NCBI RefSeq assembly: GCF_043555985.1 | Contig: NZ_JBIGIC010000007.1 | Coordinates: 186,001 to 250,000 of the forward strand | Direction: 5' to 3' | Length of the DNA: 64,000 nucleotides | Origin: Pelomonas candidula | Lineage (GTDB): Bacteria > Pseudomonadota > Gammaproteobacteria > Burkholderiales > Burkholderiaceae_C | Shown: positions 6,066 through 15,125 of the stretch, piece by piece | Numbering within the stretch: the first letter of the stretch is position 1 | How the letters are laid out: each line of letters starts with the position of its first letter | Position numbers and translations under genes: made by a program | Notes under the pieces: model-generated | Seen by the model: only the letters and a program-made list of their open reading frames with translations | Told to the model about the DNA's origin: nothing | Database searches by the model: none

Positions 6066-8963
6066 GTGAGCAGCACCACCGACCTGCCCGTGCAGGACAT
6101 TTCCAGCGAAGTCCTGATCGAGAAATACGCCAAGGGCGGCGAGCAGACGCCCGACGAACTGCGCGAACGCGTGGCCCGGGCGCTGGCCGCCGCCGAGAAA
6201 CCGGCCGACCGCGCGCGTTGGGCGGCCGCCTTCCTCGACGCCCAGCAGCGCGGCTTCGTGCCGGCAGGGCGCATCATGTCCGCCGCCGGCACCGAGCTGT
6301 CGGCGACGCTGATCAACTGCTTCGTGCAGCCCGTGGGCGACTCCATCGCCACGGCCGAGGACGGCGTGCCTGGCATCTACACCGCGCTGACCGAGGCCGC
6401 CGAGACCATGCGCCGTGGCGGCGGCGTCGGCTACGACTTCAGCCGCATCCGCCCGGCCGGCGCCTGGGTCGGCTCCACGCGCAGCCACGCCTCCGGTCCC
6501 ATCAGCTACATGCGCGTGTTCGACCGCAGCTGCGAGACGGTGGAAAGCGCCGGCAGCCGGCGCGGCGCGCAGATGGGTGTGCTGCGCTGCGACCATCCGG
6601 ACATCGAGGCCTTCATCCACGCCAAGGACGAAGGCGATCTGCGCAACTTCAACATCTCCATCGGCGTGACCGACGCCTTCATGGAAGCCGTGCAGGCGGA
6701 CGGCCTCGTCGAGCTGGCGCACAAGGCCCAGCCCAGCGCCGAGCAGATCGAAGCCGGCGCCTACCAGCGCGGCGACGGCCAGTGGGTCTACCGCAAGGTC
6801 AAGGCCCGCGCGCTGTGGGATCAGGTCATGCGCTCCACCTACGACCACGCCGAACCCGGCGTGCTGTTCCTGGACCGCATCAACGCCGACAACAACCTGC
6901 ACTACTGCGAGACCATCGCGGCGACCAACCCGTGCGCCGAACAGCCACTGCCGCCCTATGGCTGCTGCTGCCTCGGCTCCATCGACCTGACGCGCTTCGT
7001 GCGCGAGCCCTTCAGCGCCAAGCCGGTGTTCGACGAGGCCGGTTTTGCCGAGGTCGTGGCCGTGGCCACGCGCATGCTGGACAACGTGCTGGACGTGACA
7101 CCCTGGCCGCTGCCCGCGCAGGCGCAGGAGGCCGCCAACAAGCGGCGCGTGGGCCTGGGCTTCACGGGGCTGGGCGACGCGCTGGTCATGTTGAACCTGC
7201 GCTACGACACGCAGGACGCTCGCGACATGGCCAGCCGCATCTCCGAGCTGATGCGCGACGCCGCCTACGCGGCCTCCAGCGACCTCGCCGCGGAGCGCGG
7301 CAGCTTCCCGCTGTTCAACGCCGACCTGTATCTCTCCGGCGGCAGCTTCGCCTCGCGCCTGCCGCAGGCGCTGAAGGACAAGATCCGCGCGCAGGGCCTG
7401 CGCAACTCGCACCTGCTGTCCATCGCGCCCACCGGCACCATCAGCCTGGCCTTTGCCGACAATGCGTCCAACGGCATCGAGCCGGCGTTCTCCTGGGCCT
7501 ACACGCGCAAGAAGCGGCTGTCGCAGGCCGAGGGCGGTGGCTTCAAGGAGTACCAGGTCGAGGACCATGCCTGGCGGCTGTACCGCCACCTGTTCGGTGT
7601 CGACGCGCCGCTGAGCGACGCCTTCGTCACCGCGCTGGAGCTGAGCGCGGCCGACCATGCGGCCATGGTCGCGGCCGTCGCGCCCTACATCGACACGTCG
7701 ATCAGCAAGACCGTCAACGTACCGGCCGACTACCCCTACGAGGACTTCCAGGATCTCTATGTGCAGGCCTGGCAATCGAAGCTGAAAGGCCTGGCCACGT
7801 ACCGGCCCAACAGCGTGCTGGGCTCGGTGCTGTCGGTCACGCCCGAGGTCAAGCAGCCCGAGCCGCTGCGGGCCGAAGTGGACGGCACCAACCAGCGCCT
7901 CAAGGTCGAGCGCCTGCCACAGGCGGTCGTCGCGTCGTTGCGCTGGCCCAGCCGGCCCGACATGCCCGGCGGCAACCCGGCTTGGAGCTATCTGATCCAG
8001 CACCCGCACGGCGACTTCGCGCTGTTCATCGGCGAGCTGCCGCTGGACGGCCCGGACGGTGGCCTGTTCGGCCGCAATCTGCCGTTCGAGGTCTGGGTCA
8101 ACGGTGCCGAGCAGCCACGTGGCCTGGCCGCGCTGGCCAAGACCCTGTCCACCGACCTGCGCACCAACGATGCCGCCTGGCTGCGCCTCAAGCTCGACGC
8201 GCTCGCCACGGTGGCCGAAGAGCGAGCCTTCGAGATGCCCACGCCACCCGGCGGCGAGAAGCGCCTCTTCCCCGGCGTCGTCGCCGCGACGGCCGCCGTC
8301 ATCCGCTGGCGCTGCGAGCAGCTCGGCGCACTCGCCGAGGGCGGCCCGACGCCGGTCGTCGATGCGATGTTCAGCCGCAACGAGCCGCGCACCGGCGTGT
8401 CCGGCACGCTGGCCTGGGCCGTGGACGTGGACAACCCGGCGACCAACGAGCAGTTCACGCTGACGCTGAAGGAAGTCGTGCTGCCCACGCCCGAGGGCGG
8501 CAGCGTCACGCGCCCCTGCGCGATGGGCTTCTCGGGCAACTACCCCAAGGCGCTGGACGGCCTGGCGCGACTGCTGAGCCTGGACATGCGCGTCATGGAC
8601 CCCGGCTGGATCGCGATGAAGCTGCGCAAGCTGCTCAACGTCGGCGAGCCGCTGGGCCACTTCATGGCGCCGGTGCCGTCTCTGAACGGAGAGCGTCGCC
8701 AACAGGTCTGGCCGTCCACCGTGGCCTACGTCGCGCGCCTCGTCATCCACCGCTACGCGATGCTGGGCATCCTCGACGAGACCGGTCAGCCGCTGACCGA
8801 CATGGGCCTGCTGCAGACCCCGGCGCCCAAGCTCGCCGCGGCCGCCGGCACGCTTCAGGTCCAGGCCGGCAAGCCCTGCCCGGAATGCGGCAACGCGACG
8901 ATGATCCACAAGGACGGGTGCGATTTCTGCACCGCGTGCGGCTATGTGGGGCAGTGCGGGTAG
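6066..8963 (+). CDS. nrdJ: Adenosylcobalamin-dependent ribonucleotide reductase (class II)
   Basis: A 965-residue enzyme that reduces ribonucleotides to deoxyribonucleotides with coenzyme B12 as radical source, so it works with or without oxygen. Cys85 in ATLINCFVQP is the first redox Cys. RGGGVGYDFSRIRP follows. Cys290 in NPCAEQ is the thiyl-radical site, and PTGTISLAF lies further on. The C-terminus (about 937-965) has a four-Cys zinc-ribbon-like tail with CPECGN and CTACGYVGQCG, probably the swinging thiol pair region. About 300 residues between the barrel and the tail form the extra domain usual for long NrdJ proteins. The start is GTG at 6066, since upstream in-frame codons read non-conserved sequence. 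No class I genes and no obvious B12 riboswitch are visible in the 145-base upstream gap. Confidence 0.95.
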   Translation: MSSTTDLPVQDISSEVLIEKYAKGGEQTPDELRERVARALAAAEKPADRARWAAAFLDAQQRGFVPAGRIMSAAGTELSATLINCFVQPVGDSIATAEDGVPGIYTALTEAAETMRRGGGVGYDFSRIRPAGAWVGSTRSHASGPISYMRVFDRSCETVESAGSRRGAQMGVLRCDHPDIEAFIHAKDEGDLRNFNISIGVTDAFMEAVQADGLVELAHKAQPSAEQIEAGAYQRGDGQWVYRKVKARALWDQVMRSTYDHAEPGVLFLDRINADNNLHYCETIAATNPCAEQPLPPYGCCCLGSIDLTRFVREPFSAKPVFDEAGFAEVVAVATRMLDNVLDVTPWPLPAQAQEAANKRRVGLGFTGLGDALVMLNLRYDTQDARDMASRISELMRDAAYAASSDLAAERGSFPLFNADLYLSGGSFASRLPQALKDKIRAQGLRNSHLLSIAPTGTISLAFADNASNGIEPAFSWAYTRKKRLSQAEGGGFKEYQVEDHAWRLYRHLFGVDAPLSDAFVTALELSAADHAAMVAAVAPYIDTSISKTVNVPADYPYEDFQDLYVQAWQSKLKGLATYRPNSVLGSVLSVTPEVKQPEPLRAEVDGTNQRLKVERLPQAVVASLRWPSRPDMPGGNPAWSYLIQHPHGDFALFIGELPLDGPDGGLFGRNLPFEVWVNGAEQPRGLAALAKTLSTDLRTNDAAWLRLKLDALATVAEERAFEMPTPPGGEKRLFPGVVAATAAVIRWRCEQLGALAEGGPTPVVDAMFSRNEPRTGVSGTLAWAVDVDNPATNEQFTLTLKEVVLPTPEGGSVTRPCAMGFSGNYPKALDGLARLLSLDMRVMDPGWIAMKLRKLLNVGEPLGHFMAPVPSLNGERRQQVWPSTVAYVARLVIHRYAMLGILDETGQPLTDMGLLQTPAPKLAAAAGTLQVQAGKPCPECGNATMIHKDGCDFCTACGYVGQCG

Positions 8964-8972
8964 GCGGCCTCG

Positions 8973-9953
8973 TTACCGGCTGGTGAGGGGCTGCGGCGCG
9001 GCGGCTGCCGGCGGTATCAGCCGTCCCCTCAGCGCCGCCCATACCGTGGCGATGAACAGCCCCACGACGACGACGTTGGCCACCACGAACAGCACCGGCG
9101 CCAGTGCCGTGAACACGCGGTCGTCGCCGCGGTGGGCGAAGCGCATCGTGGCGGAGGCGATGGCCGTCACGCCGAAGGTGAAGGCCCAGTAGCCGGGCGT
9201 GAACGGCTGGCGTATCCATGGCAGCAGCCGCGCGGCGATGAGTGCCTGCACGATGGCGTAACCCAGCAGCGCGTGGGCGATGAGGTCCGGCGGGCCGGTC
9301 GTGAAGCTGGTGTAAGCGAGCAACGCGACGGCCGGCGGCGCGGGCTGGATGCCCAGCGTCGGGCGCAGCGGCGGCGGGAGTTCTTCACCTTGCAGCAACC
9401 GCGTCACGATGACCGACTCCAGCGCGAGCCACGCCAGCACACCCGCGCCGAAGAAAAGTTGCCCCAGCTCCGGCCAACCCAGCGCGCTCGCGGCCATGGC
9501 CGACACGAGGCTGGCGGCCACGGTGGGCAGGTAGAGCACCGGTGTCGTCGTGCCGACGGAGCGGCCGCCGCGCCACAGCCCGCCGTGGCGCCACACGCCG
9601 AAGGCCAGCGACGCCACGGCGCCCACGCTGCACAGCACCCACGCCAGCGGCAGCGCGTGCGGCAGCACGGCCAGACCCACCAGCATCGTCGTGACCGGTA
9701 CCAACGCGACGAAGCAGCACAGGATGGGGTGCTCGATCTCCGCGCGCGCGTCGGTGCCGCTGCGCAGCCACTTCAGGCCGTACAGCACCGCCAGCAGCAC
9801 CCAGACGCTGCCGGCCACGGCCATCACCGCCTCGCCGATCCAGGCCGGCAAGCCCCACAGTTGCGAGGCAGCGCGCCAGTCGGTGCCCAGGCCGCACAGG
9901 CCCAGGACCATGCTGAAGAACGAAGCGGGGACGACCCAGCGGCGTGTGCTCAT
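8973..9953 (-). CDS. tehA: TehA/SLAC1-type (TDT family) membrane channel or transporter
   Basis: A 326-residue integral membrane protein with about ten hydrophobic segments. The segments WVVPASFFSMVLGLCGLG near the N-terminus, LGIQPAPPAVALLAYTS in the middle and FTPGYWAFTFGVTAIA near the C-terminus are characteristic of the TehA/Mae1/SLAC1 fold. Family members move small anions or dicarboxylates; tellurite resistance is an overexpression effect of the E. coli protein, so the real substrate here is unknown. The start ATG at 9953 has a strong GGAGG site and lies 25 bases after the POT-like transporter gene, so the two are probably co-transcribed. It is convergent with nrdJ, the two stops being 9 bases apart. 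Confidence 0.85.
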   Translation of the reverse strand: MSTRRWVVPASFFSMVLGLCGLGTDWRAASQLWGLPAWIGEAVMAVAGSVWVLLAVLYGLKWLRSGTDARAEIEHPILCCFVALVPVTTMLVGLAVLPHALPLAWVLCSVGAVASLAFGVWRHGGLWRGGRSVGTTTPVLYLPTVAASLVSAMAASALGWPELGQLFFGAGVLAWLALESVIVTRLLQGEELPPPLRPTLGIQPAPPAVALLAYTSFTTGPPDLIAHALLGYAIVQALIAARLLPWIRQPFTPGYWAFTFGVTAIASATMRFAHRGDDRVFTALAPVLFVVANVVVVGLFIATVWAALRGRLIPPAAAAPQPLTSR

Positions 9954-9978
9954 CGATCCCTCCTCTTGGCGTCGTGGT

Positions 9979-11466
9979 TCATCGGACGGGTTGCGTGCTG
10001 ATGTCCGCCGGGCCGTCGATCAGCCGCCTCAGCCACGGCCTCAGCCCGAACAGCGCCGCGCCGGTGACCAGGCTGCCCACTGCCAGCTGCGTGAACAGCG
10101 TCGTGTAGGCCGGGTTCGTCGCCAGCGCCGCACCGCCATCCACGGGCTGTGCGACAACGCCGGAGAAGTCGCCCGCGAACAGCGAGGCCAGGCCGGTGAC
10201 GAGCATCCAGCTGCCCATCATGACGCCCTGGTATTGCTTGGGTGCCAGCCTTCCGATCATCGCGTAGCCGACCGGCGAGATCAGCAACTCGCCGACACTC
10301 TGCAGCACGTAGCTGAGGAACAGCCAGAAGAAGTCCGCCCGGCCCGTGGCGGGGTCGGCGAAGTGGATGCCGAGAGGCAGCGCGAGGAAGCCCAGGCCCA
10401 TCAGCACGAGGGACGCCGAGAACTGCAGCGGGATGTCCACCGGCCAGCCGTGCCTGCGCCAGCGCGCGAACAGCCAGGCCAGCAGCGGCCCGCCGACGAC
10501 GATGGAGAAGGCGTTGATGTTCTGCACCCATTGCGGCGCCACGGGGATGCCCCAGACGTTCATCAGCACATTGCCCACCGCGTAGAGCTGCAGGCCGCTG
10601 GGCGCCATCTGGTAGAGCGACCAGAACACCAGCGAGCCCACGGTCAGCACCAGGTAGGCCTGCATGCGCTGCTTCTCGGCCCGCACCGGATGGCGGATCG
10701 TCAGGACGACGAGAATGACGCCGATGGCGGCGCAGAAGGCCTTCATGCCGATGGCGGTGTCGCCCGGCTGCTTCAGCAGCCAGGCCAGCACGGGCACCAG
10801 GCCCGCCAGCACGGCGATGCCGACGGCGAAGCGGCCCCAGAAGGCGGTGCCTTGGTGCTGCATGAGCGGCGTGTTGCGATCGGCCAGCGTGCGCCAGAAG
10901 ATCAGCGCCACGACGATGGCGCCAGCGTTGCCCAGCGTCGCGAACCAGAACAGCGAGGGGTAGTCGTCGTGGAGCTGGAAAACGCCGGACACCGTGAAGC
11001 CGATGACGAAGCCGACGTTCATGCCGGCGTAGTTCCACAGGAATGCGGCTTCGCGGCGTTCGTCCTCCGGCGCGAAGCGCTGCGTCAGCATCATGTTGAT
11101 GCAGGTGACGTTCAGGCCGCTGCCGGTCAGGAACAGGGCCATGCCCCAGTACAGGCCCGCGAGGCTGCCGCCGGCCACGGTGCCGCAGCCCAGCACCTGC
11201 AGCAGCATGCCGCCGACGAACAGGTTGCGGTTGCTCAGGAAACGCCCGCCCAGGTAGCCGCCGAACAGGTGCAGCCCGTAGTTGAAGGCGGCGAACACGC
11301 CGGTGATCAGCGCGGCCTGCTCGCTCGTGAAGCCGTGGTGGCGCGTCGTGTACAGCGTCAGCGTGAACTGCAGAACGGCGAAACCCAGCGTCGCGAAGAC
11401 CTGGATCAGGAAGAGCACGGCCGAGCCCTCCGGCACGTTCGCCCAATGTTGTCGAAGTGATTTCAT
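9979..11466 (-). CDS. POT/PTR-like major-facilitator transporter
   Basis: A 495-residue membrane protein with about 12-14 hydrophobic segments. It aligns by eye with bacterial proton-dependent oligopeptide transporters: FNYGLHLFGGYLGGRF matches the motif after helix 2, WNYAGMNVGFVIGF matches the helix 5 region and SVGELLISPVGYAMIGRLAP matches the family signature in helix 10. The helix 1 ExxER motif that couples protons in classical POTs is absent; the equivalent stretch reads IQVFATLGFAVLQF. It is thus a divergent clade with unknown substrate (peptide or other metabolite) and possibly different coupling. It is followed at 25 bases by the TehA-like gene. No clear ribosome-binding site precedes the ATG at 11466. 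Confidence 0.8.
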   Translation of the reverse strand: MKSLRQHWANVPEGSAVLFLIQVFATLGFAVLQFTLTLYTTRHHGFTSEQAALITGVFAAFNYGLHLFGGYLGGRFLSNRNLFVGGMLLQVLGCGTVAGGSLAGLYWGMALFLTGSGLNVTCINMMLTQRFAPEDERREAAFLWNYAGMNVGFVIGFTVSGVFQLHDDYPSLFWFATLGNAGAIVVALIFWRTLADRNTPLMQHQGTAFWGRFAVGIAVLAGLVPVLAWLLKQPGDTAIGMKAFCAAIGVILVVLTIRHPVRAEKQRMQAYLVLTVGSLVFWSLYQMAPSGLQLYAVGNVLMNVWGIPVAPQWVQNINAFSIVVGGPLLAWLFARWRRHGWPVDIPLQFSASLVLMGLGFLALPLGIHFADPATGRADFFWLFLSYVLQSVGELLISPVGYAMIGRLAPKQYQGVMMGSWMLVTGLASLFAGDFSGVVAQPVDGGAALATNPAYTTLFTQLAVGSLVTGAALFGLRPWLRRLIDGPADISTQPVR

Positions 11467-11518
11467 GGGCGCGATTGTCCGGACGCGCGGGTGCCTGCCG
11501 TCTGCGTGTCATCCCGCG

Positions 11519-11542
11519 GGTGCCGGCGGGGTTGCCGGCACC
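11519..11542 (-). terminator. Stem-loop downstream of the GH93-like lipoprotein gene
   Basis: A perfect 9-bp inverted repeat (GGTGCCGGC / GCCGGCACC) with a 6-base loop starts 12 bases after the stop of the lipoprotein gene and before the transporter gene. It lacks a T-run. It may separate the glycosidase transcript from the transporter pair. Confidence 0.4.
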
Positions 11543-11554
11543 GGCTCTCGCGTC

Positions 11555-12823
11555 TCAGGACGGCAGTGCGCCGCGGCCGAAGCGGGTGCGGCAGGCCTGG
11601 GCGCCGTTCACGGTTTCGAAGTCGCTGGACAGCATCAGCAGCTGCTTGCCGTCGGCGCTGGGCAGCAGCGGCGACGAATAGTTCTGGCACCAGTTCGTCG
11701 CCAGCGGGGCGTTGAGCGTGTTGACGGGCGCGGTCATCGTCGTCCACGCGCCACTGGCGTCAGCCGTGCTGCTGAGGAAGACGGTGCTGCCGTTGCCGGT
11801 CGTGTCGACGGCACCCGCGCTGTTGTTCAGGATCTGGCCGATCAGCGCGACGCGCTGCTGCGCCGGCAGCCAGACATGGGTCGGCGCGTGGCGGAACCAG
11901 TGGCCGTCGGCCGTCTTGGGCTCGAAGCCCTTGTCGCTCGGCGAGCCCCAGTCCAGGCCGTCGGCGGAGCGCTTCAGGTAGACGCGGCAGTCCAGGCCGG
12001 CCGTGCTGCAGAACTCGTAGCTGAGCAGGTAGCTGCCGTCGCCCAGGCGGCTGGTGACGGCCATGCCGGGGCGGTCGCTGGCCAGCGTGCCGGCGACGAG
12101 CAGGCGTGGCGCCGTCCACGTGACGCCATCGGCGGTGCTGGTGATCTTCAGCACCTGCGAGTGGCCGGCTTCGGTCTCGTCGGAGTACATGCAGGCGAGC
12201 TGGCCGTCCCCGGTGACGAGGAACTGCGGCTCCCAGATGCCGGTGCCGTCGCCGCCGCGCGGTTTCTGGCCCACGCCGCAGTTGGCGCCGAGGACCGTCC
12301 AGGTCTTGCCGGCGTCGCTGCTGCGGTAGATGGGGTGGCTCATCGGTTGGCCGGTCGTGTCCTGGCCGATGGAGGCGGACCACACCAGCGTGCCGGCCGG
12401 CAGCGTGCCCACGGAAGATGGCAGCTCGTAGATGGAGCCGCAGCACAGGCCCTTGGGCCAGGCGGCGTCGGTCACCGAGCCTTGGAGCGCGAAGCTCACG
12501 CCGTCGTCACGGCTGATGAAGATGCGGCCCTGGGCCACGCCGCCGTTGAAGGCGATGGCGCTGGCGATGACGGCACCGTTCTGCGACGTGTCGGCCTGGT
12601 GAGCCAGGCGGATCAGCCGCGGGTAGAAGGCTTCGGCGTCGCCGTTGAGCAGCGTGCCGGTGCGGGTGGGCGCGGGTGTCGTCGGCGTGGTGGGCGTCGT
12701 CGTCGGAGGGGGCGAACTGCCACCGCCACCACCGCAGCCGACGCAGGCGCTGATGAGCAGGATCGCCGGCAGCAGCGCGACCGAGGCGACGAGTTTTTGC
12801 CAGAGCTTCATGAGGAGGGACAT
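11555..12823 (-). CDS. GH93-like exo-arabinanase lipoprotein
   Basis: A 422-residue lipoprotein. A signal peptide ends in a lipobox LISAC (Cys27), followed by a Gly/Ser/Pro/Thr-rich tether (30-55). The rest is a sialidase-like six-bladed propeller with repeated Asp-box-type turns such as SSDAGKTWT and SADGLDWG. Shared landmarks with the GH93-like protein at 34331-36328 are FYPRLIRLA, the CC pair in GLCCGSIYELP, GIWEPQFLV, RPGMAV and the WCQNYSS region. Characterised GH93 enzymes release arabinobiose from linear alpha-1,5-L-arabinan, so a cell-surface exo-arabinanase is the best inference. The start is ATG 12823 with GGAG upstream; a TTG at 12838 is less likely. It follows the GH43 gene by 92 bases in the same direction and is probably co-expressed. 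Confidence 0.75.
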   Translation of the reverse strand: MSLLMKLWQKLVASVALLPAILLISACVGCGGGGGSSPPPTTTPTTPTTPAPTRTGTLLNGDAEAFYPRLIRLAHQADTSQNGAVIASAIAFNGGVAQGRIFISRDDGVSFALQGSVTDAAWPKGLCCGSIYELPSSVGTLPAGTLVWSASIGQDTTGQPMSHPIYRSSDAGKTWTVLGANCGVGQKPRGGDGTGIWEPQFLVTGDGQLACMYSDETEAGHSQVLKITSTADGVTWTAPRLLVAGTLASDRPGMAVTSRLGDGSYLLSYEFCSTAGLDCRVYLKRSADGLDWGSPSDKGFEPKTADGHWFRHAPTHVWLPAQQRVALIGQILNNSAGAVDTTGNGSTVFLSSTADASGAWTTMTAPVNTLNAPLATNWCQNYSSPLLPSADGKQLLMLSSDFETVNGAQACRTRFGRGALPS

Positions 12824-12858
12824 TGTGTTTCGCTCCAAGAACGTTGGGATGAGTTCGC

Positions 12859-12889
12859 CCCGCCGCTGCGCAGCGGGCGCTGCGGCGGG
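12859..12889. repeat. Imperfect palindrome between GH43 and GH93-like genes
   Basis: An 8-bp arm pair (CCCGCCGC / GCGGCGGG) encloses a T-T mismatch and a further GCG/CGC pairing. It sits in the 92-base gap between the GH43 stop (12916) and the lipoprotein start (12823). It could form a strong intercistronic RNA hairpin that separates or differentially stabilises the two messages. Confidence 0.5.
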
Positions 12890-12915
12890 TCAGTGAGGGA
12901 AGGGGGCCTAGGAGG

Positions 12916-13986
12916 TCAGGCTTCGCCGGAGGGCTTGCGCTGCGGCACGCCGCTGGCGATGGGCGCGCCGAACACCGGCCGGCCGTCCGCCGACCAGTTG
13001 AAGCGCTGGATGCGCATCGTGCGGCCGCTGGCGTCGCCGGCGTCCTGGTCCTTGGCGTGGTAGACCAGCCAGTCCTCGGTGCCGTCCGGCGAGCGCGTGA
13101 AGCTGTTGTGCCCGGGCGCGAAGACCTTGTCCGTCGGGCCGAACACGGGCTTCGGATGCTTGGTCCAGCTCTTCGGGTCCATCGGGTCGGCGCCTGTCAG
13201 TTCCAGCAGGCCTAGGTAGTAGACGGCGGCGGTGTGGCCGGCGGAGTAGACGACGAAGTCGCGGCCCTTGCTGCGGTCGTGCTGTTGCAGCGCCTGCGGG
13301 GCTTCGATCCAGTAGGCGTGGGCCTGCGGCTGCCAGCGGCCGTCCACCTTGTGCCAGCCGCGCTCCCAGTCGTGCTCACCGCGGACGATGCGAACGCCCG
13401 GGCCGACCGCGCGTGTCGGGCCGGACATGGGTGCGATCCACAGGCCATCGTCGGCGTACATCCAGAACAGGCGCCCGTCCTTCAGCCGCAGCACGGAGCC
13501 GTCGATGGCGTAGCGCTCATGCTCGGCATGCACGCGGCCGCGGTCGACAAACGGGCCCATCGGGTGCTCGGCCTCCAGCACGTAGTGGCGGTGGTTGGCG
13601 TCGATGCCGTCGGCCGCCGTGAAGTAGAGGTACCAGCGGCCGTCTAGGTGGTGCAGCTCCGGGGCCCAGATCATCTTGCTGCGCGGGCCGTCCGGCTCCG
13701 GTGTCCAGACCTTGCGGCGTTCGGCGTGGCGCCAGTCGCTCAGGTGGTCCGAGCTGTAGACCCACAGCCCGCCCTCGGGATCGAAGGTGGCGGTCAGGTA
13801 GTAGCGGCCCTCGTGCCAGACCACGAAGGGGTCGCCGGCCTCGACGCCTGGCAGCACGGGGTTGGTGAAGGTGGTGTCGTCCGGCGCTGTCATCGCGGCT
13901 CCTGGCGCGCCCAGGCCCAGTGCGGCGGCCAGGCCCAGCAGGCTCCGGCGGCGCAGCGCCTGGCCCGGCGTGTCGTCGTTGTTCAT
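12916..13986 (-). CDS. GH43-family glycosidase (arabinofuranosidase/xylosidase type), Tat-like signal
   Basis: A 356-residue five-bladed propeller glycosidase. The N-terminus LRRRSLLGLAAALGLG resembles a twin-arginine signal, ending near residue 33. The GH43 triad is in place: general base Asp52 in AGDPFVVW, pKa modulator Asp162 in AIDGSVLRL and general acid Glu228 in IEAPQAL, plus the WAPELHHLDGRWYLYF strand. Likely products are arabinose or xylose cleaved from side chains or oligosaccharides; the subfamily cannot be fixed by eye. The start at 13986 has GGAG upstream; the longer frame to 14106 runs into the promoter region. It is divergent from galE across an intergenic region with a perfect inverted repeat (14049-14063), so both genes are probably controlled together. 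Confidence 0.85.
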   Translation of the reverse strand: MNNDDTPGQALRRRSLLGLAAALGLGAPGAAMTAPDDTTFTNPVLPGVEAGDPFVVWHEGRYYLTATFDPEGGLWVYSSDHLSDWRHAERRKVWTPEPDGPRSKMIWAPELHHLDGRWYLYFTAADGIDANHRHYVLEAEHPMGPFVDRGRVHAEHERYAIDGSVLRLKDGRLFWMYADDGLWIAPMSGPTRAVGPGVRIVRGEHDWERGWHKVDGRWQPQAHAYWIEAPQALQQHDRSKGRDFVVYSAGHTAAVYYLGLLELTGADPMDPKSWTKHPKPVFGPTDKVFAPGHNSFTRSPDGTEDWLVYHAKDQDAGDASGRTMRIQRFNWSADGRPVFGAPIASGVPQRKPSGEA

Positions 13987-14033
13987 CGGTGTTGTCTCCT
14001 CGCCCGGCGGCTCAGCGGCCCCGGGGCGGCGCG

Positions 14034-14079
14034 ATGCTAATCGGCTTTCTTGTTTATAACAAGTAAATCGGTTAATAAT
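14034..14079. promoter_or_regulatory. Divergent GH43/galE promoter region with candidate operator
   Basis: A perfect inverted repeat CTTGTT-TAT-AACAAG occupies 14049-14063. To the right it continues as TAAATCGG and AATAAT (14074-14079), a possible -10 for galE with TTGTTT (14050-14055) as -35. On the minus strand, TTGTTA (14062-14057) and TAGCAT (14039-14034) are spaced 17 bases and could serve the GH43 gene. The repeat covers both -35 elements, as expected for a repressor site. The right half recurs before galT and before the TonB-dependent receptor. The motif is seen; its function is inferred. Confidence 0.6.
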
Positions 14080-14104
14080 GGATGAAACCAGATTTGGAGA
14101 CGAC

Positions 14105-15115
14105 ATGCGAGTGCTCGTGACCGGCGGGGCCGGCTACATCGGCAGCATCACCACGCTGCAACTGCTGGAGGCCGGGCACGAGGTGCTGGTGCTGGACAAC
14201 TTCAGCAACGCCAAGCCAGCCGTGCTGGCGCGCATCGCGCAGCTGGCCGGCCGGGCGCCGGCCTTCGCCGAGGGCGACGTGCGCGACGGCGCGCTGCTGC
14301 GTCGGCTGCTTGCGGAGCAGGGCATCGAGGCCGTCATGCACTTCGCCGGGTTGAAGGCGGTGGGCGAGTCGGTCCACAAGCCGCTCGAATACTTCGACAA
14401 CAACGTGCAGGGAAGCCTGAGCCTGCTGGCCGCGATGCGCGACACGGGCGTGCGCACCCTGGTGTTCAGCTCATCGGCCACCGTCTACGGCCTGGCCGAG
14501 ACCATGCCGCTGCGCGAGGACGCGCCGACCGGCACGACCAACCCCTACGGTCGCAGCAAGCTGATGGTCGAGCAGGTGCTGCAGGATCTGGCCGCGGCGG
14601 ACGCGAGCTGGTCGTTGTGCGCGCTGCGTTACTTCAACCCGGTGGGTGCCCACCCGAGCGGCCTGCTGGGCGAGGACCCGCAGGGCATACCGAACAACCT
14701 GATGCCCTTCATCGCCCAGGTGGCTGTGGGGCGCAGGAAGGCGCTGCAGGTGTTTGGCAACGATTACCCGACGGTGGATGGCACCGGTGTGCGCGACTAC
14801 ATCCATGTCGTCGACCTCGCCGCCGGCCACCTCGCCGCGCTGGGCCACGTGCATGGCCGGCCGGGCTCGCATGTCTTCAACCTCGGCACGGGCCGCGGCA
14901 ACTCGGTGCTGGAGGTGTTGCGTGCCTATGAGGCGGCCTGCGGCAAGGCGTTGCCACACGAGTTCGTGCCGCGCCGCGGCGGTGACGTCGCGCAGAGCTG
15001 GGCCGACCCGGCGCAGGCGGAATCGACGCTGAACTGGCGCGCGACGCTGGGCCTGGACGCGATGTGCGCCGACAGCTGGCGCTGGCAGTCGACCAACCCG
15101 AACGGTTACGACTGA
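14105..15115 (+). CDS. galE: UDP-glucose 4-epimerase
   Basis: A 336-residue short-chain dehydrogenase-type epimerase that interconverts UDP-galactose and UDP-glucose with bound NAD. The Rossmann motif TGGAGYIG is at 6-13, the Ser/Thr site at SSSATVYG (122-129) and the catalytic pair is Tyr148 and Lys152 in NPYGRSK. RYFNPVGAHPSGLLGED and the late DYIHVVDLA segment are family hallmarks. The ATG at 14105 is preceded by GGAG; an upstream ATG at 14078 overlaps the putative -10 region and lacks a site. It completes the Leloir pathway encoded by galT, galK and galM but is separated from them by the regulator gene. The stop is 10 bases from the convergent regulator stop. Confidence 0.95.
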   Translation: MRVLVTGGAGYIGSITTLQLLEAGHEVLVLDNFSNAKPAVLARIAQLAGRAPAFAEGDVRDGALLRRLLAEQGIEAVMHFAGLKAVGESVHKPLEYFDNNVQGSLSLLAAMRDTGVRTLVFSSSATVYGLAETMPLREDAPTGTTNPYGRSKLMVEQVLQDLAAADASWSLCALRYFNPVGAHPSGLLGEDPQGIPNNLMPFIAQVAVGRRKALQVFGNDYPTVDGTGVRDYIHVVDLAAGHLAALGHVHGRPGSHVFNLGTGRGNSVLEVLRAYEAACGKALPHEFVPRRGGDVAQSWADPAQAESTLNWRATLGLDAMCADSWRWQSTNPNGYD

Positions 15116-15125
15116 GGTGCTGCCC

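Noticed and set aside
6009..8909. 966-codon open frame on the minus strand opposite nrdJ
   Set aside because: It mirrors the nrdJ codon pattern, lacks any recognisable domain and is rich in His/Gln/Arg/Gly as expected for antisense frames in GC-rich DNA.
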